From: Plasmodium malariae
Lineage: Eukaryota; Apicomplexa; Aconoidasida; Haemosporida; Plasmodiidae
Length of the DNA stretch: 64,000 bases
Direction of reading: 5' to 3'
Assembly: GCF_900090045.1 (NCBI RefSeq)
Contig: NC_041787.1
Location: 2,229,001-2,293,000, forward strand
Below the pieces are notes generated by a model. It was not told the origin of the DNA. It saw nothing but the letters and a program-made list of their open reading frames with translations, and ran no database searches. Shown here piece by piece: positions 11,969-23,899 of the stretch. Every line of letters begins with the position of its first letter. Positions within the stretch are counted from its first letter, which is position 1. The translations under genes and the position numbers were made by a program.

Positions 11969-13515
11969 TCTTATGTAATTCGGAATATACTGCTTTTTTT
12001 TTTCTCGTTGCAAAATTAAAAATTACAAAAATAAAGAAAAGTAATTAATGTTACATTTTAATGTACGATTATTAAAAGATATCCTAAAGGAAGGAAAGTA
12101 AGGAAGTAAGGAAGTAAGGAAGGAATTTGGAAAGTAAAAAATTAAGAAAATACAAATATTTTTAATTTAACGGAATGTATTTAAGTTTAATCTTAGATAA
12201 TTTATCTGAAAAAAAATAGAAAAATAAATAAAATTGTTTCGTTAATATAGAAGAGAAAAAATTATTCTTTAATTTATGACTGTGTAACTGCATATATTTA
12301 ACCGTAATGTACAAACGGTAAAATTGTAAAAAAAAAAAAATACTATTAATTACTGATTGAAATTATAATAGAAAAAAAAAAAATAAAACAATATATATAT
12401 ATATGTACAATAACATATTTACATGAATTTCAACCATTTTACTTAAAATTTATTTATGAAATGAAATATTGAACCTTTTCTTATATTATGAATGTTTAGC
12501 ATTTTTTACGATATTCTACATATTTATGAAACTCTTCCATTTATCTTATAAATCTTCTACAATAAATATTTCCTCTCATAATTTTGTTTTCCATAAAATG
12601 TTTTGTTATGTCTTTATGTAATAAATTTTTTATCATCTGAGAGTTTGCATTTGTAGAGATAAAAGAATTAAAAATATACGAGAAAAAAAATAAAATAACT
12701 GTATCTTTACGAATGGGAATAATTAAGGATTTTTCCTTCTCCTATTCGCTCTTTAGTTCGTTCTTTCGTTCGTTCTTTCTTTTTTTTTTTTTTGTTCATA
12801 ATTTTAAGTGTATATAATGTAACAGAACAAATGATAATTCTTCTACAAATTTAATGTTGAAACAGTATTCTTTTCTTTAATAGAAAATAGGATTAGTTAA
12901 AATTTTTTTTAATTTTACTAACAAAATTGTTACCCTTTATTACATATTACTTATATAAAATGTTTTTGTTTTCATTCTTTAATCACTTTTATTTTTATAT
13001 TTTCTCAAAATGTTTAAAATTTACTAATTATCTCTCACATTATTTAGCTGCTTAATGTAAAAATTTACAGCGAACTACACATTTTGTATGCAGCGGTTCT
13101 AAGTTTGAATATTTTTTCCCTATTTTTTTAAAGGTTATTTTTAAATATATAGTTGGAAGTTCATTAATGCAGTAAATTAGGAAAGCATTGACTTTAAATA
13201 TGAAATATAATTAAATGGACAAAGAGGTACAACGAAAAACGCATAATCGTGTATGTGTATAAATACATATATATACATATATATATATATTGCCCTTTTA
13301 AATGGGCTTTAAAAAATGGAAGAAAATAGTAGTTCTAATATATTACCAAGATCGGCATAATGTACCAATTATCCTTCCTATGGTATACTTAAAAAAATAT
13401 TGCTGAAAAAAAAACTAATTTCGTTTATTATGTATAACAATGATAAACAAAGATAATAACTGTAAAACGTTTATATAATCATTTTACAAGTATTACAAAA
13501 ATTTTTACGTTACAC

Positions 13516-13581
<66 letters not shown>

Positions 13582-14103
13582 TATGTACACAATAATAAAT
13601 TAACGTGACCCTTATATTGCAAATCTTACAAAAAATGTATTAAAAAAAAAATATATATAATATATATGTCTAATACATATAAATATTATGGGCACTTGGT
13701 TAATAAATATTATGGATATGTATAATGTGTAAAAATATGATTTTTTCACTTTATTAAAAAAAAAAAAGAAAAAAAACGAACAACAAATTACAGCCGAATT
13801 ATACTAATTTTTTAAGTATAAATTACTATATGTATTATGCACACATTTATTTTTGCGTGTGTGTGTATATACTGTTGCAATATTTCGTATGCCTTTCTTC
13901 GCATAAAAGTATGTAAACGTTATTACTCATTTGTACGTTTTATTGAAGTATCACTAAAATAATTTTTTCTAATTTTGAGTCACTTTATCTATCACGCGTG
14001 TATTGTAAATGAATATAGATATAAATGTAGGTATGATACGAGATAATTATCTTATTAACGTTATCTATATATTGCTTGGACTCTTTTTTTTTTTTTTTTT
14101 TTC
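11969..14103. other. Intergenic, 2.1 kb, no gene seen
   Basis: It lies upstream of the unknown 5-exon gene and downstream of the 297-aa gene, both on the minus strand. It contains an aaggaagt tandem near 12090-12125, a ttcgttcgttc run near 12755-12775, a small inverted repeat gcccttttaaatgggc at about 13292, and a (TA)n run at 13520-13579. Confidence 0.6.
13520..13579. repeat. (TA)n microsatellite, about 60 bp
   Basis: An uninterrupted TA dinucleotide run in noncoding DNA, one of many in this window and among the longest. Confidence 0.95.
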
Positions 14104-14997
14104 TTATAGTTCGTCTGAATTGTTCAGGAGATTATTTAAAAAGTTTTCATACCATTTATTATTAATGGTCAGATTTTTTAACTCCTCTGGATCAATATCC
14201 ATTCCCATAAATTTTGTTGCTTTTTGTAGCATTTCTAAATGTGCTTTACTATCACCAAAATTTACTTGTAATTTAGATTTGGAGTTACCATCTGTTGCTT
14301 TAACTTCTTTAATTTTAATTTCATCCATTAAAGCATTTGCAATATCACTACTGTTTGTGTAATCAATAAATTTGAGCATTCCAATTAATATTTGATTTAC
14401 TTTATTTCTTACTTCTTCATCTTGTAATTTTTCTTTTTTTATTTTCATCAATTCGGCCAACTTTTCTAACATTTCTTGGTGACCTTCTGTGTCTTTAATA
14501 ATATCATCAATGGATTTTTTTTCATTACTGTTTTCATTATCTTTAATTTTTTGAATAGTTTTTCTTAAAAATGACTTTACCATTTTTTTTTCTGCAGTCT
14601 CATTTTTTGAGTTTAAAATATCTTGCAAGTACATGTAAAATTTAATCATTTCTTGAAGATCATTTGGATTAATTAAATTGTTAAATAAATTGAAATTGTT
14701 CGTTTCAGTATTTTTTTCATTCATCGCTTCTTTTTTACTATTCTCTTTTTGGTCGCTAGATAAAGCTTTTTTCATTTCATTAAATAATTTAGTAGCTTCA
14801 TCCAATTTGTTTTCACTTATTAATTTCTTAATTTTTTCAACATCTGCAAAACTAGCAAGGTTCTTAAGATATTCATCTTTATTCTCTTTTTTCATGTTCA
14901 AAATATTCTTCTTTTCGCCCTTTCCATTGATTACACTGGTCACAAAAAAATTTAAAAGGTAGAAAAAAATAAAATGCGACAGTTTGACTTTTACCAT
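14104..14997 (-). CDS. Secreted helical protein, 297 aa, function unknown
   Basis: A single-exon gene starting MVKVKLSHFIFFYLLNFF, a clear signal peptide of about 25 residues. The rest is charged and helical, without cysteines, a transmembrane segment or a PEXEL motif (RxLxE/Q/D) near the N-terminus. Two segments resemble each other: GHQEMLEKLAELMKI (about residue 172) and KAHLEMLQKATKFMGM (about residue 254), which suggests an internal duplication. The protein ends in a short Asn-rich helix (ENFLNNLLNNSDEL). It sits head-to-head with the 902-aa secreted protein across a 2.7-kb promoter region and belongs to a run of three secreted-protein genes ending in CSS. I do not recognise a family. A soluble parasitophorous-vacuole, merozoite-organelle or gametocyte-stage role is possible but not shown. 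Confidence 0.8.
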   Translation of the reverse strand: MVKVKLSHFIFFYLLNFFVTSVINGKGEKKNILNMKKENKDEYLKNLASFADVEKIKKLISENKLDEATKLFNEMKKALSSDQKENSKKEAMNEKNTETNNFNLFNNLINPNDLQEMIKFYMYLQDILNSKNETAEKKMVKSFLRKTIQKIKDNENSNEKKSIDDIIKDTEGHQEMLEKLAELMKIKKEKLQDEEVRNKVNQILIGMLKFIDYTNSSDIANALMDEIKIKEVKATDGNSKSKLQVNFGDSKAHLEMLQKATKFMGMDIDPEELKNLTINNKWYENFLNNLLNNSDEL

Positions 14998-16783
14998 TTT
15001 GAATAAACTTCGTCGTATTTACTGTCGTACTAAATGTATTGCATTTATTCACATATATATATATATATATTTATATTTATAAATGGATAATTTTTTTAAT
15101 GTAAAATTCAAAAAGCGTTTTCAAGAAAATAAAAAAATTGTAGGAACTGTTTAAAACTCTATATAATAAATAATTACTACAAAAAATAATAAAATGATTT
15201 AAAGATTAAAATAAAATTTACATAATAAAAAAAAAAAAAAAAAATTATTAACTAAAATACTATCCAAATTTGTCTAAAAATGAAATTTTATATTTATAAT
15301 GCGTTTGTCCAAGGAGATTAATATATTATGACATATAAAAATGTGTAATATTTTTGTTGTAAGTAAAAATATAAAGTATATATGTATATATTATTATATA
15401 AAAGTATTTACTATATATATAAAATATATATAAATATATAATATATACATAAAAAACATATTTTTACCAAGAATATTGTTTATTTATATAAAATAAAATA
15501 AATAAAATCTTAAAGTATTTTTATATTTATTTTTTTTTACCTAAAAAAAAAAAAACTACAATATATGTTTTAATTATTTTATTTTTCTATTTTTAAATTA
15601 AAGTACAAAACAAGAATTATAATAACAAAATAAACATAAAAAATATGGTATTAAATAATAATATATTGATGCATGCTCAACGATAAAAGAAAGTGCATGC
15701 AAATCACTGAATTATTGTTTGGTGCATATATTATATATACATTTATTTATTATACGCGTGTGTATATACGATATATGATATTATCTTAGTCAAATTTATA
15801 ATATCATATTAAAATAAACAAGGAAAACATGACATCATATTAAGTATATATAAGTAGTACAAAGGTAAACTTAAAAGGTTAAAACTGCCCCAAATATTTT
15901 TTTATGGTCATTTTTGTAAAACCATAATATGGGGTAAAGTTGAATTTTGACGACTTTGCATAAGTTTTTTCTTCAGTTCAGCTTTTTTTGCTTATATATA
16001 TATTCCTATATGTACAAACTTGAAAAAATTGCAATTTAAAATATTAAATAAACTATAAAAGTAACAGAAAAACATTTTTCCACCAGATATAAGATATAAC
16101 ATTAGGAAATATATTATGCTCTTATTTTGTATAGTTTCAGGGCTTTTTTTTTTTTTCTCTTTTAACAAAATGAATAATAAATTATAGTGCGCTTCTTTTT
16201 AGTATTAAATAATTTATTAATTCTTTTACATTCACCAACTTTAATTGTACACTTAAGTAACTTATAATTTTTATATTCCCCCCTTTTATAATTTTAAATA
16301 TATATATATATATATATTATTATATGTGTAAACATAGTATTACCTAAAGTAAAATTTAAAAAAAAATATTACGAAAAAAGGAAATATAAGTTATTATCAA
16401 AGGTATATAATAAGTACATATGTATTTTGGGGGGTTTTCTTATTATGATTTTATAAAAATATTTTTCTACTTTTGAAAAATTAAAAAATACAAATTTTTA
16501 CGGAATAAATTGTTTTTTTATTTAAAATTAAAAAAAAAAAAAAAAAATTTATTTTTCACTTTATAGTTAAAATAATTTTTTTTTTCCCGCTCTATTAAAG
16601 AATTAACAATAAAGAGGATTTATATATTTATATTCACATATTTTAAGAAGATAATATTTTTTAATATATTTTTTAACACCTCCATTTAAAGAGGCTCTTA
16701 ACTTTAAGAATATTACGTTTATATAAGTCGCACGTGTATGCGCATATATGTATATATATATATATAAATATATATATATATAA

Positions 16784-16819
<36 letters not shown>

Positions 16820-17597
16820 TTATACACTTATAAGGTGATATGTAGTGTGTCATTTTTTCAGTTATAACTGTTGTAATTAATTTTTTGTTGTTTTTATACA
16901 TCATTATTTTATTTTAATGAATGTAAACATTTTGTTTTTTAAAATAGGTAACGGAATATCGTAATTCCATCGCAGAGTTATGTAATTTATAGTTTAAATT
17001 TTTAAGCCAATATCATCCGTTTTATGTTTTCTCATTATTGTATTTATATATTTATATATAGGTAATTGCATACATCTTCTGTTATTTTTTCAAGAATAAA
17101 GTAGTTTTGAGTGTGTATATATACGTATACGTATTGTACTTGTTAATACGGAATAGTATATGACATTGATTCTGTATTTTAAGAACTGAGGTCAAAGAAA
17201 TATTTAGTACGTAGAAAAAAAAGAAAAAAGGCAAAAGAAAAGAAAGACGTTATAGTAGTAAAATAGGCAGTTTAAAATATTAAGAGGATTTTAAATTATT
17301 TAGAGGGAATAAACATCATTAAGAGTAATTAAGTCTGTTTTTCTAAATAAAAACCACGGGGAGCTATTGAAATGATTTTAAGAAATCAAAAATATGGAAT
17401 TATTTTTTTTCCATTTTAGATAAAATATATTGAAAATTTTGAATATTCGAAAAAAAACATATTCATATCTTCGTATGTATATGTATATATATATATATAT
17501 ATGTGTGTGTGTATATGTATGCAAGTGTATGTATATAAATATTGTGCTTAGACATAGATGTTACATTTTCATAAAAGAGGCATATACTGGTAAAAGA

Positions 17598-17628
<31 letters not shown>

Positions 17629-17724
17629 GTGATCCACCACGTATAACAAAAGGTGAGATGTAGTATATATATTTTTTTTTTTTAAATTCCGAATGATTCC
17701 TTTTTTCGAATATTATAAGTGTCA
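14998..17724. promoter_or_regulatory. Divergent 2.7-kb intergenic region between two secreted-protein genes
   Basis: It must hold the promoters of the 297-aa (-) and 902-aa (+) genes. It is mostly A/T tracts and (TA)n, with a long (TA)n/taaatata cluster at 16747-16822. Two TGCATGC elements at 15670 and 15694 are listed separately. No open frame was credible. Confidence 0.5.
15670..15702. promoter_or_regulatory. Paired TGCATGC motifs (candidate ApiAP2 sites)
   Basis: TGCATGC occurs at 15670-15676 and, as GTGCATGCA, at 15693-15701, start to start 24 bp apart, about 670-700 bp upstream of the 297-aa gene. TGCATGCA-type sites are bound in vitro by some Plasmodium ApiAP2 factors, and GTGCA is the core reported for AP2-I at invasion genes. 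Which factor acts here, if any, is inference. Confidence 0.4.
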
Positions 17725-20433
17725 ATGAAAATATCACGACTACTTATTTTTATAGTTTCACTTATTTTATGTTGTTTATACAACAAGAATCTGGTAAGCG
17801 TATATTGTGATAGTACTGCTGACGATGTATATTTGAGTACATTAAAAGAACTAAACTTAAGTAAAGAATTTATAAATATATTCAGTGATAAAAATGTACG
17901 TGGTACTATTGAAAAATATATTACAGAAGAACATTTAAAATATTATATAAGTGATATTAGAAAATGCGAAAATTATGTAATAAAAACTTTGGAAAAGTTG
18001 CTAGTAAGGGAATATCCATCCACCATAGGAAAAAAAGAATTACTTATTAAAAATGATTTACTTAAATTTTTAAGTGTATTATTTACGAAACATGAAAAAA
18101 TTGTTAGGAAATTTTTTGATGATTTTTCAAGTACAGCATTTGATGTAGGAGAGAAATATCGTAATCTTGAAAATAAGTTTTCTGAAGAATGTACCAATAT
18201 TGAAAATTTGAAAAAAACATACTCTTTAGTTTTTAGTGAGGTCAATTATTCCTTAAGTAGCACGAAGCCGACCAAGGATGAGGACATCAATAATGAAGGT
18301 GTTACTAGTACATCCAGCACTACCAGTAATGGTAGTAATGAAGGTGTTCATTTTAACGATATTAAAGATGATGTTCTTTCCAAGGTGGCAACTCTAAAAA
18401 GTATTCTGCCAAAGTTGAGAAACAAAGTTGTTGCACTATATAATGTTAATTATCGTTTAAATGAATACAAGCATGACATAGATGTGAACATTTTGAAGTA
18501 CAAGAATAGGAAGAAGATGGATTTAACGCACATTAAATCTATCAGTAGTACCGATGTTTCCTCAACGAACGAAACTTCGAACGATACCTTGAACAGTACT
18601 ACTGGAACAACTGCTAACACGACGGCAAGTATTGGTTCGAACAATGTCGACATAACTGCAGATATGTTAAACCTATTGGAAGAGGTGACATCAAAATTGA
18701 TGTTCAGCTTGAGAATGAAGATTTCGAGTACAAGAGATGAACTTCAAAAAAAATTGACTATGTTAGAGAGAGAATTAATTGAACTGTCAAATGAGATTAC
18801 CCGTTTGGATATTGAACAAATAATCCCCAAATTGCCAATATATAAAAATAAGGACTTTTTAAATATAGAGAGTATTAGAGGGGAATATCGCGATTATGTG
18901 AAAATGATTGAAGAGGGTCAGAATAATATTAATAGTAGCAGCAGTAGTAATGGTAACAGTAGTAATGGTAGCAGTAGTAATGGTGGCAGTAGTAATGGTG
19001 GCAGTAGTAGCAGTTCAGACGAAAAGAACAGGAACGGTGATATTAGCACAAGTACGAACAGTAGTTGGAAAAACAATAACATGATTTTTGAAAGAACGCT
19101 TTTGTTGTTAGAGAGGCATTCATACTGGATAAGAGATAAAAATGCACTTGCACACACAGAGAGGGATGACATTATAGAGGTTTTAAAGAACACGTTAAGT
19201 TTAGTGGAGAAGCTAAAACATATGGTTATCAATGAAAGCTTCAATTTATTAATGACATATGAAAATTTATATATAGAGGTAAATAAATTTCTGTATAATC
19301 AGAGATATAATGCATATGAATTTGGGTATATGAAACAATGGAATTCTGTAGAAAATTACCGAGGCACAAAAATATTAATTGATGGTGTTGAGAGACTTTT
19401 ACGTATTATTTCAGTTCTAACTGGAATGATAAAACATTTCAAAAATCAAAACAAGAATATCAGTTCAAATTCTAACGTTAACTTAAATAGAATAGAAGGG
19501 GGTTTTAATAGTGCAGAGGAGAAAATAAAGATGTTAAAAATGGAATTAGCAAATTTAATGCATTCACCAAAAAATTTACAAAATATAAAAAACAATTTGG
19601 AGAAGTATGGACATGTATATAAAGAAAATATTACAAAATTGAAAATTATGATGAATTCTTTTTATATTGCATCAGGTAATTTACAATCCGAAATAGAGAA
19701 TATTCTTCGAATAATTAGTAACATAATTTATGCTGATAATTTATTAGAAGAATTGAACAAAATTAGAAATGTTTGGAAAAAATATGTAAAAAATATTTCT
19801 AAAAGTTTTAAAGATAATAATACTAATAAACTTATGGATGCTTATAAAGGAAATAAAAATATTGTTTTCCCTCAAGAAGCTGGATATTCAAAATATAATA
19901 TAGTTACTGAAGCTATTAATAAAAATACCTTAGCAGCTCCCTATTTTAAGTTTTTATATGAAGGTGTTATTAACACATTTGATTCTTTAAATAATGAAAA
20001 TGATATGAAAAGGTTTTTTTCAGTTATATATAGATCTGTAGATATTATAATTAATATTATTAAAGATAACCGAAAAAATTTAAAAGGAAATTATATCATA
20101 AAACGAAATGAAATTTTAAATCTTATAAATTATAGAGAAGATTCGAGAAATAATATAAAAAAAATATATGTTAAATTAATTGATCTTGAAGGAGATATTA
20201 TCAAAAATTTGCAAAAGTTATTTATGAATAGAGTTAACTTGAGTAAACAAGTTGAAAATTCCGTTGAACATTTAAGAGAAGACTTGTTTAAAGATAAGTT
20301 GCCCCCATATTGTAATGCTGTTGAGAGCTTTATTAAGAAATACTTCCTTACCATGACAAGATGGAAAAATTTTATAAACGAGAACAGAGAAGCTATCCCA
20401 TCGAAGCTCATATACAAAATTGATGCGTTGTAG
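17725..20433 (+). CDS. Secreted helical protein, 902 aa, function unknown
   Basis: A single-exon gene. I set the start at the ATG reading MKISRLLIFIVSLILCC; the frame is open two codons further upstream but only to a GTG. The signal peptide ends near residue 28. The mature protein is almost entirely helical and charged with only three cysteines (RKCEN, EECTN, PYCNA). It has no transmembrane or GPI segment. Three disordered Ser/Thr/Asn-rich linkers occur near residues 185-205, 280-310 and 405-440; the last is a Ser-Asn-Gly tract in imperfect agtaatggt repeats. The architecture of long helical blocks separated by polar linkers resembles secreted merozoite proteins. By position it may be the neighbour of CSS in P. 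falciparum, whose annotation I do not recall. Secretion is well supported; function is not. Confidence 0.85.
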   Translation: MKISRLLIFIVSLILCCLYNKNLVSVYCDSTADDVYLSTLKELNLSKEFINIFSDKNVRGTIEKYITEEHLKYYISDIRKCENYVIKTLEKLLVREYPSTIGKKELLIKNDLLKFLSVLFTKHEKIVRKFFDDFSSTAFDVGEKYRNLENKFSEECTNIENLKKTYSLVFSEVNYSLSSTKPTKDEDINNEGVTSTSSTTSNGSNEGVHFNDIKDDVLSKVATLKSILPKLRNKVVALYNVNYRLNEYKHDIDVNILKYKNRKKMDLTHIKSISSTDVSSTNETSNDTLNSTTGTTANTTASIGSNNVDITADMLNLLEEVTSKLMFSLRMKISSTRDELQKKLTMLERELIELSNEITRLDIEQIIPKLPIYKNKDFLNIESIRGEYRDYVKMIEEGQNNINSSSSSNGNSSNGSSSNGGSSNGGSSSSSDEKNRNGDISTSTNSSWKNNNMIFERTLLLLERHSYWIRDKNALAHTERDDIIEVLKNTLSLVEKLKHMVINESFNLLMTYENLYIEVNKFLYNQRYNAYEFGYMKQWNSVENYRGTKILIDGVERLLRIISVLTGMIKHFKNQNKNISSNSNVNLNRIEGGFNSAEEKIKMLKMELANLMHSPKNLQNIKNNLEKYGHVYKENITKLKIMMNSFYIASGNLQSEIENILRIISNIIYADNLLEELNKIRNVWKKYVKNISKSFKDNNTNKLMDAYKGNKNIVFPQEAGYSKYNIVTEAINKNTLAAPYFKFLYEGVINTFDSLNNENDMKRFFSVIYRSVDIIINIIKDNRKNLKGNYIIKRNEILNLINYREDSRNNIKKIYVKLIDLEGDIIKNLQKLFMNRVNLSKQVENSVEHLREDLFKDKLPPYCNAVESFIKKYFLTMTRWKNFINENREAIPSKLIYKIDAL
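18930..19017 (+). repeat. Coding Ser-Asn-Gly repeat
   Basis: Imperfect agtaatggtagc/ggc units encode a Ser/Asn/Gly linker within the 902-aa secreted protein. The period of 9-15 bp and near-identity between units suggest slippage. Confidence 0.85.
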
Positions 20434-20960
20434 GTGGAGCACTCGGTAAACGGGAAGAGGAGAAAAATACACAGTGAAGAAAAAATGAAAAATTTAACGA
20501 AAAAATATTTTCCATTTTTTTGGAGCCAAAAAGGAACGTCAGAAAAGAGCTACCAAATCATATTTGAAGCGTTCCAATGGGAATTCACTTTTTTCTTGTT
20601 AACTTTTTTTTTCAAACCTTTTCAAAGGAATTAATAATCTATGCATTATGTATATATATATTTATATATAAATATATGCGTACATTTGCGGAGAATTAAT
20701 ATTTTTGTTTTTGTTATTTTTTTTTTTTTTTCATACCAAATTTTGCGTTTGAACATTATAACGTTTAATCGCGCCAACATTTTTCCACATATATAAAAGT
20801 AGGAATGACAATTCTGCTGATTGTTATTATTAGGTGGTTGAAGAATGTAATTAAGCAGAATTTTTTTTTTTTTTTTAAATTCGTTAATGTATATACTGTA
20901 CACACGCAACACGTACAATGATTTATTATGACGTTTTATGTGTTGCTTTATTCATTGTAC

Positions 20961-21019
<59 letters not shown>

Positions 21020-21621
21020 CTTTTTTTTTTTATTATTATTTATATCTTACTGTTTAAACTAATTTTATCACGTCCTAATATTGAAACGTATTTCTTTGAA
21101 TGCGTTAATTGGGCATTGTTTTAATATCTCGTCCAATCGGCTAATATATGGGCATTTACATATAGGTACATATGTACGTATGTATTTATGTATGTATGTA
21201 TTTATGTATGTATGTATGTATGCATGTATGTATGTATATATATATACATACAAATGTATATATTTTTGTTTTTTCCGCATAATATGCCCTTTTGTAGTAC
21301 AAAAAAATGTGCGCATAACTGGTAAAAATTTTTGTTACAGCTTGCGTGTTTGATGTAAGTTGGATACGTAATAACAAACTACATAAAATAAATATATCAA
21401 CCCCTTGTTAATTCTTTTTAATTGTATAAACGAATATAATTATGCAATTACTTTTGTTAAAAATTTCAGTAAAACTGTTTAACGACAAACATGTTAATAT
21501 ACTGTTTAAGAGGTTATACCAGTTGCTAGGTTCTTATAAACTGCTGTGTTGCAAATGTTTGAAGTATTACTTCTTTACTTTTTGTATCCTTCTGTAGGTG
21601 TTTTGAGCGTTTTGTCTGTTT

Positions 21622-21668
<47 letters not shown>

Positions 21669-23899
21669 TAAATAGTAAAATAAACGTACCATTAGGCTCA
21701 TTCATTTCTCATATCTTGAAATTCATGTAACCATTAATGCAACATAGGTACTAAATATAGCTAAGAAATTTATACCAACAAATGCTTCATTCTCTTTTTT
21801 CCCCCCCTTTTTTATCCGTATATGCATATTAATAATACATAAACATTGCTTTTTTGAAGCAAACAGTTTATTCCCCTTTGTTTCATTTTACTCAGTTTTA
21901 TACGTACCCATTTATTTAAATACATTTCCGAAATGTTCTTATTTCCTTTTTTTTTTTTTTTTAAATGGTAAATATAAAATATTTATAAAACTGTAAATTT
22001 TTATACGTGTTTTCCTTTAAAAATTGAGAAGAAAAAATTGAACAAATAAACAGAACAAATTGTATTTACGTTAATATTGAAATTAGGAGAAACAAACATA
22101 TAATATATAAATACATTTTTTTCAGTAATTTTACATAAAGGAATGTAACTCAACTGTGTTTTCATAAAACTTATTTGTTTAAAAGTATTGGATGTTGTTT
22201 CTCAAAAGGTAGTATTAAAAAAATGTTGTGAAGGCAGTTGTACAGAATATGTTATACCATGTATACGTATATATATATATAAATATATATATTACGCTTA
22301 CATTTTTTTAAGGGCCTGCCATAAATTTTTGGTTAACACAATTGTAAGAGTACATAAATGTGTACATTCCCTATGGCATGCGCAAGTTTTAATTGGTGTT
22401 ACAAATTTTCCCCTTTTTTCTTCCAATTTTGTTCTTTTTTTCTTCATTTTTTCTTTTTTTTTATATTTCTTTGTTTCACAAATTTCGGGAAGGAAAATTG
22501 AATTGTGTTCTTTCTCTCTGTACTTTTTAAGACTAGAGTTTTTCTCTTTTTTTCATCCCTTCTTTAAGTGCTGAATTTTTAATAAAATTATAAGAAAAAA
22601 AAAACAAAAGAAAAAATGAAAAGTAAAAGATAATAAAAGAGATAAAAAAAATAAATAATCAAACAAATGAACAAATAAACAAACGAACAAATGAACAAAT
22701 GAACAAATGAACAAACGAACAAATGAACAAATAAATGGATAAAGGCTTTCGATGTTCAATTGTTGCAACTATTTTTTTTTTTTTCTTTTTGTTTTTTTTA
22801 ATCTCTCATAATTTCCTTGGCCTTAAGAGAATGAACATTGTTGGGCTGTTTTTTTTGGAGAGTTGGTAAAGGTATGTAAAGTTGAATAAATGGACGTATA
22901 AAAACATATAAGTGAATAAACGTGTTAATGAGTACATGAATATATACTTATATTTATATGTGGATATATATTTACTTGTTAAAAGGTTAATATATATAGA
23001 GGTACATGTATAAACATGTTAATACAGATACACACATTTAAACTTAAAATTTTTGAAAAAAATGTGTAGCTATAAAATGAATAAAAATAATCAGCTAAAA
23101 AAAAAAAAAAAAAAACATTGCCCTAAGGCTTAATGGTAAGATGTCAAGTACTTTTCAATATAATTATATGTTTGGGTGAAAGAACAATTTTTTTTTTTTT
23201 TTTACTGTGATTGATTACCCTTCTATATGTTGTTACATTTTTCATTTATATTTAACCTATACAAATAATTAAATAAATATATACACATATATATAAACGT
23301 ATATATAATATATATCTATTTATGTACCTAGTTGCCTGTTGTGTTTCAGTTCATATCTCTTTAGTGTTGCCATCTAGTTCCAACTTTGTAATAGTTCTGT
23401 TGCATGCACGTAAAATTTGAGAGAAAAAAAAAAAAAATTATTAATTTTTGTTGTTTTTGGTAAGTGATTGAATGTGTAACATTGTTCTACCTTTTTTACA
23501 AAAATAAGTAATATAATGATGTAAAAATATGTTAGACTTTTGTTTTAACAACTAAAGATATATTAAAGAAAAAAAAAAAAAAAAAAAAGAAGAAGAAAAA
23601 AAAGGAAAACAAAGAAAAACGAGAAAATTTGAAGAAAAACGAAGAAATAAGAGGAAAAAAAGAAGCAGAAAAATGTCTTTTTTCATGTATAATCTCATAA
23701 GTGTACTACTTTTTAGGCTTATATAAACATACAGTGCATAAAAAAATATAGTAATAATTTTACGTTACAAAGAAAAAAAAATAGAGTAAAATAAAGTAAA
23801 ATAAAGTTAAATAAAATAAATTAAAATAATATAAATTAAAATAATATAAATTAAAATAATATAAATTAACATAAAGTAGAATAAAATAAAAAAGTAAAA
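20434..23899. other. Intergenic, 3.5 kb, no gene seen
   Basis: Between the 902-aa gene and CSS, both on the plus strand. It contains long T runs (about 20960-21032), tatgtatg tetranucleotide arrays (21180-21240), (GT)n at 21628-21650, an aaatgaacaaac array at 22660-22735 and a reiterated aaaataatataaatt unit at 23815-23870 just before CSS. An open stretch at 22188-22574 has no start context, conserved motif or splice partner that I could support. Confidence 0.6.

Noticed and set aside
11969..17724. Possible centromere, given very AT-rich 2-3 kb regions
   Set aside because: Plasmodium centromeres are compact, over 97% AT and built of imperfect repeats; these regions contain ordinary intergenic sequence, and the locus is expected to be far from the chromosome 14 centromere.
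22188..22574. 128-codon frame in the intergenic region before CSS
   Set aside because: Composition is that of intergenic DNA, no recognisable protein motif, no clear initiator ATG or splice sites.
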